A stretch of DNA of 64,000 nt from SpSt-333 sp040751955 (GCA_040751955.1 JBFMFY010000008.1:1-64000), one strand, 5' to 3'. Positions 31,961 through 42,228 are shown, counted from the first letter of the stretch. Notes: generated from the letters alone by a model not told the origin. Numbers and translations: made by a program.

Positions 31961-33754
31961 ATGAAAAATTTATGTACTCTTTTTTGCTGCGCCGTCATTT
32001 TTCTTTCCTTACTTGAAGCGCAATCGGATCCGCCGAAGAGAGAATTCCGCGCAGCATGGGTTGCTACTGTTACCAATATTGATTGGCCTTCGAGCAAATC
32101 ACTCTCTTCTACCTCGCAAAAAAATGAAGCACTTGCCATTCTCGATAAGCATCAATTGAACAATATGAATGCTATCCTGCTGCAGGTGCGACCTGCATGC
32201 GATGCATTCTATCAGGGAGGATACGAGCCACTTTCCGAATGGCTTGTCGGTACACAAGGAGGGAATTTGAGTTTGTATTACGATCCGCTGCAATTCTGGA
32301 TCGATGAAGCGCATAAACGGGGAATGGAATTGCATGTATGGATCAATCCGTATCGTTCGGTTCATTCCGCTTCCAGTTCAATTCATTCAACACATATTTC
32401 AAAGACGCAGCCTACATGGAACATTAATTACGGTGGGAGCCCGTACAAATTTCTCGATCCCGGGCTGCCGCAGGTGCGTGAATATGTCATTAAAGTGGTG
32501 ATGGATATTGTTCGACGGTATAATATTGACGGTGTTCATTACGACGATTACTTTTATCCGTACGGCGGAATGACGAATCAGGACAGTGTATCGTGGGCTG
32601 CATATGGCGGTGGCTGGGCGGATAGAGGCGACTGGCGACGAAATAACGTGAATACATTTGTCGCCCAATTATACGACAGTATTAAGGCAGTGAAACCGTG
32701 GGTAAAATATGGAATTAGTCCGTTTGGAATTTGGCGTCCGAACAATCCACCAGGCATTACAGGTCTTGATGCATATAATGTTATTTATTGTGATGCGTTG
32801 AATTGGATTGCCAATAAAAAAATTGATTATCTCACGCCGCAGTTGTACTGGAAATTTGGCGGTGGACAAGATTATGCGAAACTGATGCCGTGGTGGAGTC
32901 AACAGGTTTCTTCAATTGGCAGGCATTTATACACCGGTAATGCAGCATATAGAATTGCCGCAGGCTCTGGTGATTGGTCTCCAACAGAAATTCAATGGCA
33001 GATTGATTCCAATAGAGTCGGAAAACGTGCGCTCGGATTTGTTGCGTTCAGTTCAAAATCGGTGACCAATAATTTAAAAGGAATTCAGGATTCACTACGC
33101 AATAACCAGTTCAGGTGCAAATCACTTCCTCCCGCGATGCCGTGGCTTGATTCTGTTCCTCCACTCTCTCCGACGAATCTGACGGCAACAATTGCTTCCA
33201 ATAGTGTAACGTTGCAATGGCAAAAACCGGCAAAGGCGTTGGATAATGATACCGCACAATATTTTGTTCTCTATCGTGTTCAGTCACCGGATACGATCAA
33301 TACAGATAAAGTGAAGCAGATCCTCTTCATCACAAAAAACGATACGACACGATTCGTGGACAACGGAGTTGTGAACGGACAAACGTACACCTATGCCGTT
33401 ACGTCATTCGATAAGTTGGACAATGAGAGCAGCACGTACGCTTCTCTTAATCTCACAATTACGGGTGTTGAGGATGCCATTGCATCGCCGCAGGTATTTT
33501 CTCTCTCTCAAAATTATCCGAACCCGTTCAATCCGACAACGACGTTTAATTTTACATTACCGAGTACGAATCACACAACGTTGAAAGTATATGACCTGCT
33601 TGGCAGGGAAGTTGCAACGATCGCGGATGAGATACTCAATGCCGGCTTGCATACGTATCAGTTCTCAGGAGCAAATCTTGCAAGCGGAGTGTATATATAC
33701 CGTCTAGCGTCTGGGTCGTTTATTGAAACAAAAAAGATGATATTACAGAAGTAA
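31961..33754 (+). CDS. Secreted GHL10-type glycoside hydrolase-like protein with T9SS sorting domain
   Basis: A 597-residue protein with a signal peptide (to about residue 20). Residues about 27-340 match the DUF187/GHL10 TIM-barrel family (FRAAWVATVTNIDWPS, NAILLQVRPACDAFY, GMELHVWINPYR, YNIDGVHYDDYFYPY), thought to cleave glycosidic bonds; several members act on amino-sugar polymers. The acidic residues in DGVHYDDYF are candidate catalytic or binding groups. A fibronectin type III domain (about 395-490) and a T9SS type A C-terminus (SQNYPNPFNPTTT, LKVYDLLGREV, KKMILQK) follow. It would be displayed on or released from the surface. Substrate not determinable. Confidence 0.88.
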   Translation: MKNLCTLFCCAVIFLSLLEAQSDPPKREFRAAWVATVTNIDWPSSKSLSSTSQKNEALAILDKHQLNNMNAILLQVRPACDAFYQGGYEPLSEWLVGTQGGNLSLYYDPLQFWIDEAHKRGMELHVWINPYRSVHSASSSIHSTHISKTQPTWNINYGGSPYKFLDPGLPQVREYVIKVVMDIVRRYNIDGVHYDDYFYPYGGMTNQDSVSWAAYGGGWADRGDWRRNNVNTFVAQLYDSIKAVKPWVKYGISPFGIWRPNNPPGITGLDAYNVIYCDALNWIANKKIDYLTPQLYWKFGGGQDYAKLMPWWSQQVSSIGRHLYTGNAAYRIAAGSGDWSPTEIQWQIDSNRVGKRALGFVAFSSKSVTNNLKGIQDSLRNNQFRCKSLPPAMPWLDSVPPLSPTNLTATIASNSVTLQWQKPAKALDNDTAQYFVLYRVQSPDTINTDKVKQILFITKNDTTRFVDNGVVNGQTYTYAVTSFDKLDNESSTYASLNLTITGVEDAIASPQVFSLSQNYPNPFNPTTTFNFTLPSTNHTTLKVYDLLGREVATIADEILNAGLHTYQFSGANLASGVYIYRLASGSFIETKKMILQK

Positions 33755-33884
33755 ACAAAAATTTTAATCATGAACTGAAACATGGATACCATTGAAAATC
33801 CATCAAATTCTGCACACTATAGTTAGATTAGGACGACAGGGTGAAAGGGCTTCCAAAAGTGATGATTTTTTTGGTTTTTGGGTA

Positions 33885-33915
33885 TTGCATTCTTGCCATT
33901 ATCTTTCTAATCTTG
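33885..33915 (+). promoter_or_regulatory. Promoter candidate TTGCAT-N17-TAATCTTG for the secretome operon
   Basis: TTGCAT at 33885-33890, a 17-base spacer, and TAATCTTG at 33908-33915, one mismatch from TAnnTTTG. It lies in the 290-base gap before the TonB-dependent receptor, leaving an untranslated leader of roughly 120 bases in which I see no clear riboswitch fold. Confidence 0.45.
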
Positions 33916-34044
33916 CAACAAGCAAGTAATCACTTCTGTTTACCCACAGAACAAAAATAATTTCCAACGCACAATCTGCGACGGAAAACAAATCATAAAT
34001 CGTAATTTCATTCATCGAATTGCAAGTGTAAGGAGATGAAATCC

Positions 34045-37000
34045 GTGAAACACATTGTAACCACCTTCGCTATTCTTTTAACAGTAGAGTATTCGCTTCT
34101 TCTTGCCGGCACAACGGGGAAGATCTCCGGAACCGTGAAAGATTCCCAAACCGGTGAAATGTTGGTCGGAGCAAATGTCGTCATCGTTGGGACGACTTTT
34201 GGAGCGTCAACGGACATCAACGGAACGTTCTTCATCATCAATGTTCCTCCGGGAGAATATACGGTACGGTCATCCTCACTGGGATATGCTGCCGTCTCTC
34301 AGACAAAAGTGAGGGTCGATATCGATCAAACGACAGAATTGAATTTCTCGCTGACGCAAGAAATTATTCAGGGGGAAGAAGTAGTCGTCGTTGCCCAGCG
34401 TCCGGTCGTTCAGAAAGACGTTGCCTCATCCCGTGCCAATATCAGCGTCCGTGAAATTGAAAGCCTTCCTGTTTCCACTGTGACTGCTGTTGTTTCATTG
34501 CAGGCAGGTGTGCAAAGCGGTCTCGTCGTTCGTGGCGGGGGAGCAGATCAAACGGCGTTCATTGTTGATGGGTTGACATTGAGAGATGAGAGAAATAATA
34601 CGCCGTACAGCGGAATCAGTTTGAGCGCAGTGCAGGATATTCAAATCCAGACCGGCGGGTTCAATGCGGAATACGGCAACATCCGTTCAGGAGTGGTCAA
34701 TGTGATCACAAAAGAAGGGAGTCCCACGAAATATTCCCTTTCGGCAACAATACGTTACAGTCCCCCTGCAGCGAAGCATTTCGGTCCATCAATCTTTAAC
34801 CCCAATTCATACTGGATCCGTCCATTCGTTGATCCCGGTGTAGCATTTGTCGGTACGAAGAACGGAACATGGGATGTATTTACACAACAGCAGTATCAGG
34901 AATTCGAGGGGTGGAATTCCATTTCACAGAAATCATTAAACGACAATGATCCGAAGAACGATATCACCCCCGAAGCAGCACAGCGCCTCTTCCTGTTCCA
35001 GCACCGAAAGAAGGGTGATATTACAAAACCGGATTATGACATCGATGCAGGGTTTGGAGGACCAGTACCTGGCGGCGAGGAGCTTGGCAACCTTCGATTC
35101 TTCGGGTCGTATCGCGGTTCAAAAAGCATGTACGTTGTTCCTCTCTCAGAAGAAGCGTACAGTGATTATAATGGACAGCTTCGGCTCACTACCGATCTCA
35201 CTGGCAGCATGAAATTAATGGTTCAGGGGATGATCGGCAAACAGTTTGGAACGAATAATAACAATGCAGGACTTCCAGGTTTGTTCCAATCGCCCGCTAG
35301 TATTGTCAGTAATATGGATAGAGTGAGTTACATCGACGCGCGCATCTATTCAAATGACTACTGGGCACCTAGCACCATATCGATGTACAACGTCGGCGGA
35401 AAATTTACGCATGTCATCACTCCTTCTACATTCTATGAAGTAACAGTCAATCAACAGCAGTACAAATACTCCACCAAACCAGGCAGATTTCGGAACACAG
35501 ACAGTATCTACACGTTCGGCGGTGTTAAAACAGATGAAGGACCGTTCGGATTTTATCCTTCGCTTCCAACGACCGGTATCGGCAGCGGACTGCGCATGAG
35601 CATTGGGTTCAGCAATTCGCGCGATCAAAGTGAATTGACTTCATTCTCATCACGGTTTGACATTACAAGTCAGATGAATCAATACAACAATGTGAAAGTT
35701 GGTTTGGAAGTCGTCTACACAGACAACAATGTCAATTACGGTTCTGTCGATGAATATCTCCCGAGTGGACGCTCACGCTCAAAATGGCGAACGTTCCCGA
35801 TTCGGGGTGCTCTCTATATGCAAGATAAACTGGAATTTGAAGGGATGATTGCGAATATCGGTCTTCGTGTGGATTACTCAGATCCGAGCGGTTATTGGTA
35901 TGACTTCAGTCCGTACAGCAAAGCATTCTCCAGCGAGCTCTCGCTCGGTCTTGACACAATGCTTGCGCATATAGAGACAAAGCGAAATATCTCTTTCAGT
36001 CCGAGAATCGGTGTTGCGTTCCCTGTGACTGAGTATTCAAAACTGTTTTTCAATTACGGACATTTCCGCCAGATGCCGACACCGGAGAATTTATATCTGA
36101 TCAGGAGATTCTCGGATAACAACCAGGTGACATTTATGGCAAATCCGAACAACCCTCTTCCGAAAACTGTCGCTTATGAATTGGGTTATGAACACAGTCT
36201 GTTCGATGAATACTTACTGCGTCTTTCTGGCTATTATAAAAACGTTACCGATCAGATCACGACGGTAACGTACGTTTCCAGGGATACCAAAGTAAATTAT
36301 GCGCTTGCGGTACCGAATTCGTACGAGGATATACGCGGGTTTGAAATCACGCTCACACGAAATCGAGGAGAATGGGTCAACGGATTCCTAAATTATACTT
36401 ATATGGTACGTTCGACCGGGCGCTTTGGGTACCGTCTGCAATACGAAAGTGCAGCAGACCAACGTACATATGAACGAAACAACCGAGAAACGGATATTTA
36501 TCAAACCAAACCGATACCCGCACCGTACGCGCGCGGCAGTGTGGACTTCTTTACGCCGATAGATTTTATGTCGGAAGTTGAGCTTGGCGGCGTTTCATTG
36601 CTCAACGAATGGAAGCTGAATTTTACCGCCAGCTGGGTTGCAGGAGATTACTTTACATGGGCAGGGGGCGGAAGTGCACCGGGAATCCAGTACAATGTTC
36701 AGTATAAGGACAACTATAATTTCGATATGCGCCTGAGCAAGAACTTCAAGATCATGAGTGCGAACATCCAGTTGTTCATGGATGTGCAAAACCTGTTCAA
36801 TATCAAGAACTTCTCACGGTACGGTTTTGTCGACGGGAAGGATTATGAAAACTACATGAAATCGCTTCACCTGCCTGCATCCATCGGAGATCCGTTGAAT
36901 TACGGAAATATTCCCGGCGACGATCAACCGGGAGATGTCAGAGCGGATGGCGTTCCGTACCAACCGATCGTATCTACAACAATTTCTACCGTAACCACTC

Positions 37001-37203
37001 CCCAATCCACGGCGATCTATTATGATCAGGCAACGAAGAGTTATTACGAGTACAGGAACGGTGCATTTGTGGCTGCAGATCCGGCACGGTTGCAGAAAAC
37101 ACTGGATGATAAGGCATATATAGATATGCCAAATATGGATTATTTCGTCTTTCTGAATCCGCGCGATATATTTTGGGGACTGAAGATCAGTTTTGAATTT
37201 TAG
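34045..37203 (+). CDS. SusC-like TonB-dependent outer-membrane receptor
   Basis: A 1052-residue outer-membrane receptor. After the signal peptide comes a carboxypeptidase-regulatory-like Ig domain (GKISGTVKDSQTGEMLVGAN, about residues 25-110), a plug domain (about 115-225, with AFIVDGLTLRDE and GGFNAEYGNIRSGVVNV) and a 22-strand-type barrel ending WGLKISFEF. TonB and proton motive force would drive uptake of an oligomer or siderophore-like ligand. Start: AGGAG at 34031-34035 abuts the ATG at 34036, leaving no spacer, while GTG at 34045 lies 9 bases away, so I list GTG; ATG 34036 would add 3 residues. It is the first gene of a six-gene run. No SusD-type gene follows, so it is not a classical glycan utilisation locus. 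Confidence 0.93.
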   Translation: MKHIVTTFAILLTVEYSLLLAGTTGKISGTVKDSQTGEMLVGANVVIVGTTFGASTDINGTFFIINVPPGEYTVRSSSLGYAAVSQTKVRVDIDQTTELNFSLTQEIIQGEEVVVVAQRPVVQKDVASSRANISVREIESLPVSTVTAVVSLQAGVQSGLVVRGGGADQTAFIVDGLTLRDERNNTPYSGISLSAVQDIQIQTGGFNAEYGNIRSGVVNVITKEGSPTKYSLSATIRYSPPAAKHFGPSIFNPNSYWIRPFVDPGVAFVGTKNGTWDVFTQQQYQEFEGWNSISQKSLNDNDPKNDITPEAAQRLFLFQHRKKGDITKPDYDIDAGFGGPVPGGEELGNLRFFGSYRGSKSMYVVPLSEEAYSDYNGQLRLTTDLTGSMKLMVQGMIGKQFGTNNNNAGLPGLFQSPASIVSNMDRVSYIDARIYSNDYWAPSTISMYNVGGKFTHVITPSTFYEVTVNQQQYKYSTKPGRFRNTDSIYTFGGVKTDEGPFGFYPSLPTTGIGSGLRMSIGFSNSRDQSELTSFSSRFDITSQMNQYNNVKVGLEVVYTDNNVNYGSVDEYLPSGRSRSKWRTFPIRGALYMQDKLEFEGMIANIGLRVDYSDPSGYWYDFSPYSKAFSSELSLGLDTMLAHIETKRNISFSPRIGVAFPVTEYSKLFFNYGHFRQMPTPENLYLIRRFSDNNQVTFMANPNNPLPKTVAYELGYEHSLFDEYLLRLSGYYKNVTDQITTVTYVSRDTKVNYALAVPNSYEDIRGFEITLTRNRGEWVNGFLNYTYMVRSTGRFGYRLQYESAADQRTYERNNRETDIYQTKPIPAPYARGSVDFFTPIDFMSEVELGGVSLLNEWKLNFTASWVAGDYFTWAGGGSAPGIQYNVQYKDNYNFDMRLSKNFKIMSANIQLFMDVQNLFNIKNFSRYGFVDGKDYENYMKSLHLPASIGDPLNYGNIPGDDQPGDVRADGVPYQPIVSTTISTVTTPQSTAIYYDQATKSYYEYRNGAFVAADPARLQKTLDDKAYIDMPNMDYFVFLNPRDIFWGLKISFEF

Positions 37204-37229
37204 CCCAGCATTGAAACAATGAGGAACGT

Positions 37230-39290
37230 ATGAAACACCTGCGAAACATATTCATCACACAATTAGCTGTTCTCATGATCGTCTCCGCTCAGAATTCCAA
37301 ATGGATGAGCGTCGGTTCGCTTCATAACTGGTATTCCGAATACGGATGCGAGATCGAGGAAGGAAGAGTGAAAGTTCAACAGGATGGTCTTCGATGGCCC
37401 GCGATTTATAAATATCAGGATGCACAGGCGGCAAAAGGATTTTGGATTGGAACCACGAATTATACCGAACCTGCCGGCATCTTTCCGCATAAAGTGGTGC
37501 ACGTCGGACCGAGAGTTCAGGGGATCGGAGAATTTTTCCCGGTCCGTTTCAAAATGATCAGCAAGTATGAACCGACGCAAGTGTATGTCGACAATAACCT
37601 GTCGTATGGGACCAGCGTCGAGAACGACAGTGTGGATCCGAACCTAAAGTATGACCGGGTGATCGACAATATCACTCACACATCCATCGGCATTACCATG
37701 CGTCGGAAGATCATCGGCTTCAGTCAGCAATATCACGACAACTACCATATCCATGAGTACACCTTCACGAATACAGGTATCATCAATGCCTCTGGTGCAA
37801 CACGGGCTCCGGCAACATTGACGGATGTGTATTTTTACTACCAATACCGATATGCGCCTGTTGCCGATACACGATTCGTTATTGGGGGAAATCCTACGGG
37901 ATGGGGAATCAATACGATGAATGATATTACGGGTGATACGACCGTACCGCACGTTTTCTTTCCCGGAACTCAGTATGACGATATTCGTGCCAATTATTCG
38001 TGGCACGGAAAATATCCTCCATTCGTTCAATATGACAACATCGGAGCTCCAATATGGGCAGGGTACTATGATAAAGCTGATACGATCGGCCGACTGGGAG
38101 CTCCGCATTTTGTCGGAGTTGCTACACTCCATGCCGATACATCGCCAACTGATACTACCGATGATAAGTCGCAACCCCGAACTACTTCGTATGAAGGGTC
38201 GGACGAACCGAACCAATCACGCAACGATCAATACAACAAAACACAAATGTCCAGTGAGTATGGATGGATGTCCAAAGGTCGCAATTTGCCGAGGCACGCA
38301 GATAAAGTCGGTACGACAGGTGATCCTGCACTTGGAACCCCCGGAGGATTTTCCAATGCCAACGGGTACGGACCCTATACACTTGCTCCGGGACAAAGTA
38401 TCCGTATTGTTATTGCTGAGGCTGCCAACGGATTGAGCAGAGAAGCGGCGATCGAGATCGGGCGGGCATTCAAAAATTCCGGAGGGAACACTTCTGCGTT
38501 GATAACTTACAATGGTATCAGCAAGACGAAAAATGACTGGGTCTATACAGGTCGGGATTCGCTATTTAAAACATTTCGTCGCGCATACAGTAATTACAAC
38601 ACAGGATTCGGCGCGCCGCAGCCCCCGCCGCCACCAAAAATATTCAACGTTAATTCAGGTGCAGGAAAAATCAACTTGAACTGGGTTCCGAATAACGACA
38701 TTCCTTCTTCACCCGATGTCAAGGGGTGGGAAGTATGGCGAGCGGTTGGACGGTATGACAGTACATATTATAAAATTTGGGAGGGCGGCGCTTCAGCAAC
38801 AAGTTACAATGATACGAGTGCGGCGATTAACATTGCCCATTTCTATTATCTGGTTGCCGTTGGCGATCCTGCACAGAATACCGGCGGTGCGAATACGCCC
38901 GGTGGTGCATTACGAAGCGGACGCTACTATACGCAGACATTCGATCCGGCGTACCGGCGTACCGCCGCTGCGAGCAGTCTTGCAGAAGTGCGAGGGAAGA
39001 TACGCGTGGTTCCCAATCCATACAACATCTCTGCCGACCCAAATAGATTGTTGTTCCCCAGTGAACAAGATAAGATTGCTTTTGTCAACATTCCGGGTCA
39101 ATGCACGATACGGATTTATACCGAATTGGGGGAATTGATCAAAACAATCGAGCATACGGACGATACCGGATCACAGGACTATGATCTGACAACTTCATCA
39201 AAGCAGATCATCGCCAGCGGTGTGTACATTGCGGTCTTAGAAACTCCCAAAGGGGAACGTGAAATTTTAAAATTTGTCGTCATTCGATAA
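37230..39290 (+). CDS. Secreted protein homologous to the body of the 28104 protein, alternative C-terminus
   Basis: A 686-residue protein with a signal peptide (to about residue 20, SAQ). From KWMSVGSLHNWYS (about residue 23) to YYTQTFDP (about 575) it aligns throughout with residues 582-1130 or so of the protein at 28104 (shared segments include GFWIG/GLWIG, QQYHDNY, NPTGWGINTM, FVGVATLHAD, GYGPYTLAPG and NDWVYTGRDS/NEWVYTGRDS). The fibronectin-like part ends it. Its tail lacks the NPFNP form and has instead VVPNPYN ... TIRIYTELGELIKTI, a divergent sorting-type domain. It is 26 bases after the TonB receptor and probably co-translated. Function unknown; a surface-exposed binding or structural role is an inference. 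Confidence 0.8.
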   Translation: MKHLRNIFITQLAVLMIVSAQNSKWMSVGSLHNWYSEYGCEIEEGRVKVQQDGLRWPAIYKYQDAQAAKGFWIGTTNYTEPAGIFPHKVVHVGPRVQGIGEFFPVRFKMISKYEPTQVYVDNNLSYGTSVENDSVDPNLKYDRVIDNITHTSIGITMRRKIIGFSQQYHDNYHIHEYTFTNTGIINASGATRAPATLTDVYFYYQYRYAPVADTRFVIGGNPTGWGINTMNDITGDTTVPHVFFPGTQYDDIRANYSWHGKYPPFVQYDNIGAPIWAGYYDKADTIGRLGAPHFVGVATLHADTSPTDTTDDKSQPRTTSYEGSDEPNQSRNDQYNKTQMSSEYGWMSKGRNLPRHADKVGTTGDPALGTPGGFSNANGYGPYTLAPGQSIRIVIAEAANGLSREAAIEIGRAFKNSGGNTSALITYNGISKTKNDWVYTGRDSLFKTFRRAYSNYNTGFGAPQPPPPPKIFNVNSGAGKINLNWVPNNDIPSSPDVKGWEVWRAVGRYDSTYYKIWEGGASATSYNDTSAAINIAHFYYLVAVGDPAQNTGGANTPGGALRSGRYYTQTFDPAYRRTAAASSLAEVRGKIRVVPNPYNISADPNRLLFPSEQDKIAFVNIPGQCTIRIYTELGELIKTIEHTDDTGSQDYDLTTSSKQIIASGVYIAVLETPKGEREILKFVVIR

Positions 39291-39309
39291 TCAGTAACGG
39301 AAAAAGATC

Positions 39310-39924
39310 ATGAAACGATTATTGCTCATCATACTCTCTGTCGGTCTCTTCTCGCTCTATTCGTGCGAAAAGAGCACTGAAGCCGACGAATATAATTCGA
39401 TTTGGAAGCCATATACCGAGACGAAATGGGTGCGGAGCGGTAGTGTTGCCGAGGCATTCACACCGACGAACGGAGGATTCTCGTTCATTGCCAACATTGC
39501 CGATACCGGTTCATACTCTTACACATTCGTTCCGTCCATTTACATCGTTTCAAATATCACCACTGCAAAGGAAGCGTTCCTCTCTTTCCGTGGCGGGATT
39601 ATAGACCCGCCTGATACACTAACGTTGGCAGGGGGAGGAACGCAAACACATACGTTTGGAGCGTTCAGCGGCGCTGTGCGGACAAAAGGTGCAGATAGCA
39701 TCGCGACGAGTGCAAAACCGTTTACGAATAATGCCAGCACAACGATTCAACTGAGTGTTAACCCCGATTCGTGCAGTAGAGAGGTACGATTCACGGTCAA
39801 CATTGCATGGAATCCATACACAGGGGGAGCGACAGCGAATCCGCTACCCAAACAAAAAAAGATTGCCGTTGAATTTTTTGATATAGAGATGCGCGTCAAC
39901 GGAATCGATGTTATGAGCGAATAA
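39310..39924 (+). CDS. Lipoprotein of unknown function
   Basis: A 204-residue protein with signal peptide and lipobox-like LYSC (C19; MKRLLLIILSVGLFSLYSC). The mature part looks all-beta, with alternating hydrophobic strands (GGFSFIANIADTGSYSYTF, EVRFTVNIAWNPYTGG). I recognise no family. It is third in the six-gene run between the large exported protein and the PorV-like barrel, so it is probably an outer-membrane lipoprotein partner of the receptor. Confidence 0.7.
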   Translation: MKRLLLIILSVGLFSLYSCEKSTEADEYNSIWKPYTETKWVRSGSVAEAFTPTNGGFSFIANIADTGSYSYTFVPSIYIVSNITTAKEAFLSFRGGIIDPPDTLTLAGGGTQTHTFGAFSGAVRTKGADSIATSAKPFTNNASTTIQLSVNPDSCSREVRFTVNIAWNPYTGGATANPLPKQKKIAVEFFDIEMRVNGIDVMSE

Positions 39925-39955
39925 TGATGTATCGAAAAATTTACAGGTCGAACCT

Positions 39956-40957
39956 ATGAAAAAATTATCACTCGTTTTATTTGTCGTGCTCATCTGCACG
40001 TTCACTTTTGGTCAAACGAACAAAAAACTTGCCCAAACAGGACTTAAGTTCTTGAATGTTGCGACCGATCCGCGTGCTGTGGCGATGGGTGAAGCAGTCA
40101 CATCGGTTGAAGGAACATCAACATCGCTGTTTTTCAATCCGGCAGGACTCGCCCGATTTACTGGCAATGCCCATGCTTCATTCGGCTCAACGCAATGGAT
40201 CGCGGGAATCAATCACATGTACGCAAGCGCAGCAATTACAACACCCAATAACGACTACGGCGTATTCGGACTTACATTCCAGTCAGTTGACTACGGCGAC
40301 ATTCCAAGGACGATCCTTGCATCAAACGCCGAGGGATTTATGGATATCGGTACATTTCGCCCGACAGCATTTGCAGTAGGATTTGGATATGCACGGGCGC
40401 TCAGCGATCGGTTTTCGATTGGCGGGCGAGCCTCCTATGTTTTTCAAGATCTCGGCGATGGTTTTCGTAACGTCAATACTAATGGCAATCCGTTGAAATC
40501 AGAAAATACGGTCGATGTTGTTTCTTTTGATTTCGGCATGTTCTATAAAACAGGGTATAAGAGTTTAAATTTTGCCATGAGCGTGAGGAATTTCTCCAAA
40601 GAGTTAAAGTACCAAAAAGAGGGATTCCAACTCCCGCTAATGTTCCGGATCGGCGTATCGATCAATGCAATGGATTTCGTCTCCGAGAGTGCCGGATCCG
40701 ATCCGTTTCTCCTTACCGTTGATGCTACCAACTCGCGTGACTATCCCGAAACGATCAATATGGGTGGAGAGTATGTCTTCATGAATACTCTTGCGGTGCG
40801 GGGAGGATATATGTTCGGACAGGATGAACGGGGATTTAACGCCGGAGTTGGTTTGCAGCAAACGTTGGAAGGGATCGGTATCGGCATTGATTATGCCTAC
40901 ACTCCGTTCGGAATTTTCGGCACCGTGAACAGATTTGCCATCCAACTTACATTGTAA
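39956..40957 (+). CDS. PorV/PorQ-like outer-membrane barrel protein
   Basis: A 333-residue protein with a signal peptide (MKKLSLVLFVVLICTFTFGQ). KFLNVATDPRAVAMGEAVTSVEGTS followed by FFNPAGLAR is the N-terminal signature of PorV/PorQ family proteins; the rest is barrel strands (AVRGGYMFGQDERGFNAGVGLQ, RFAIQLTL). In T9SS, PorV picks up cargo by its C-terminal domain and carries it to the attachment complex. This copy is inside a cargo operon, so it may be a dedicated shuttle, but the true PorV of the organism may be elsewhere. Confidence 0.78.
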   Translation: MKKLSLVLFVVLICTFTFGQTNKKLAQTGLKFLNVATDPRAVAMGEAVTSVEGTSTSLFFNPAGLARFTGNAHASFGSTQWIAGINHMYASAAITTPNNDYGVFGLTFQSVDYGDIPRTILASNAEGFMDIGTFRPTAFAVGFGYARALSDRFSIGGRASYVFQDLGDGFRNVNTNGNPLKSENTVDVVSFDFGMFYKTGYKSLNFAMSVRNFSKELKYQKEGFQLPLMFRIGVSINAMDFVSESAGSDPFLLTVDATNSRDYPETINMGGEYVFMNTLAVRGGYMFGQDERGFNAGVGLQQTLEGIGIGIDYAYTPFGIFGTVNRFAIQLTL

Positions 40958-40983
40958 TATTCATAGAGAGAGCACGTACCATT

Positions 40984-42228
40984 ATGAAACACATACATTG
41001 TATTTTTATGAGGACCATATTCCCGGCAGTCATTCTTTCTTTTGTAGTGGTGTCAGGCTGCACCGAAGAGCCGGCAGTATCTATCTATGATCCAAATGCA
41101 CCTACCGCTGCTGCTCCGGTGATAACGGCAATTTCGGTAGAAGGAGGAGGCGGATTGCTTTCAGGTATCTCAACGATAGTTATTGACGGACAGAACTTTT
41201 CTACCGATTCATCAAAAGTCATTGTCTTTTTCGATGCTGTGCGAGCTACACTGCTGTCAACTTCGATGACACAGATTAAAGTAAAAGCTCCCACCATGGT
41301 CAAGGATTCGGTGAAGGTGCGCGTTTCAATTTTAGGAGCGGAAGATTTCAGTCCGATTCGATACGTTGATTTGAAGCCTGCCGTTTCCCTTTTTGGAAAC
41401 TTTACATCTTTTGAAGAAGCGTACGGGATAGCAGCAGATCAAGCAGGAAATATTTATGCAGGGATGCTCTCAAGCGGATTGGGAATCGGGCTTCGCAAAT
41501 ATACGCCTGCAGGTGATACGAGCACTTATTCACAGAGAGGTGGAATTGATTATTTGTACGGACTGAAAGTTGGGCCTGGTGGTGTTATTTACGCTAGCCG
41601 AAATTCGCGAGTCATGTATACAATCGTACAAGGGGGTGTCCCCGTGCCGTGGGTACAAAGATCAGGTGCAATATTTTATGATCTCGATTTTGATAAAAAT
41701 ATGAATATTTGGACTGGTGGAGCAGATTCAAGCGTGTATCGTATAAAACAAGACAAGACGATAACTCCATTTTCTTTCTTACCTAATGCAAATGTTCGTT
41801 CGGTACGTGTCTATAACGATTATCTTTACCTCGGCGGTAAAGTTGATTCGATTGAGGGTGTATGGCGTGCTCCTATTGATGGTTCGGGCAATATCGGAAC
41901 ATTCACAAAATATTTTGATTTGTCCGCTCAGCCAGGGTATTCTCCGAATGGAGCCGGAGTTTATGCAATTACATTCAACACTGATGGAGAAATGTATGTG
42001 GGTACCAACGGTCCCGACGGAATATTGTTGGTCGCACCGAATGCGTCTGCTGTTCAGAAGTATTACCCGGGACTTTTTGTGCCGAATGCAATAAATTTTA
42101 TGTTTGCATGGGGTGATGGAAGCAACCTGTATGTTACCCGTCGCGGCAATAGCGTTACGACAAACATACTGCTCAAGATCAATACGCAGAAACAAAGTGC
42201 GCCGTATTATGGCAGGGGAGATTTATGA
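40984..42228 (+). CDS. Lipoprotein with IPT/TIG domain and NHL-like propeller
   Basis: A 414-residue protein. Signal peptide with lipobox VVSGC, then an IPT/TIG immunoglobulin-like domain (about residues 38-130: PVITAISVEGGGGLLSG ... STIVIDGQNFSTDSSKV), then propeller repeats (AYGIAADQAGNIYAG, LKVGPGGVIYASR, ITFNTDGEMYVGTNG) up to the C-terminus. The combination resembles surface lipoproteins attached to SusC-like receptors that use TIG domains as spacers. No catalytic residues are evident. It is fifth in the six-gene run. Confidence 0.78.
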   Translation: MKHIHCIFMRTIFPAVILSFVVVSGCTEEPAVSIYDPNAPTAAAPVITAISVEGGGGLLSGISTIVIDGQNFSTDSSKVIVFFDAVRATLLSTSMTQIKVKAPTMVKDSVKVRVSILGAEDFSPIRYVDLKPAVSLFGNFTSFEEAYGIAADQAGNIYAGMLSSGLGIGLRKYTPAGDTSTYSQRGGIDYLYGLKVGPGGVIYASRNSRVMYTIVQGGVPVPWVQRSGAIFYDLDFDKNMNIWTGGADSSVYRIKQDKTITPFSFLPNANVRSVRVYNDYLYLGGKVDSIEGVWRAPIDGSGNIGTFTKYFDLSAQPGYSPNGAGVYAITFNTDGEMYVGTNGPDGILLVAPNASAVQKYYPGLFVPNAINFMFAWGDGSNLYVTRRGNSVTTNILLKINTQKQSAPYYGRGDL

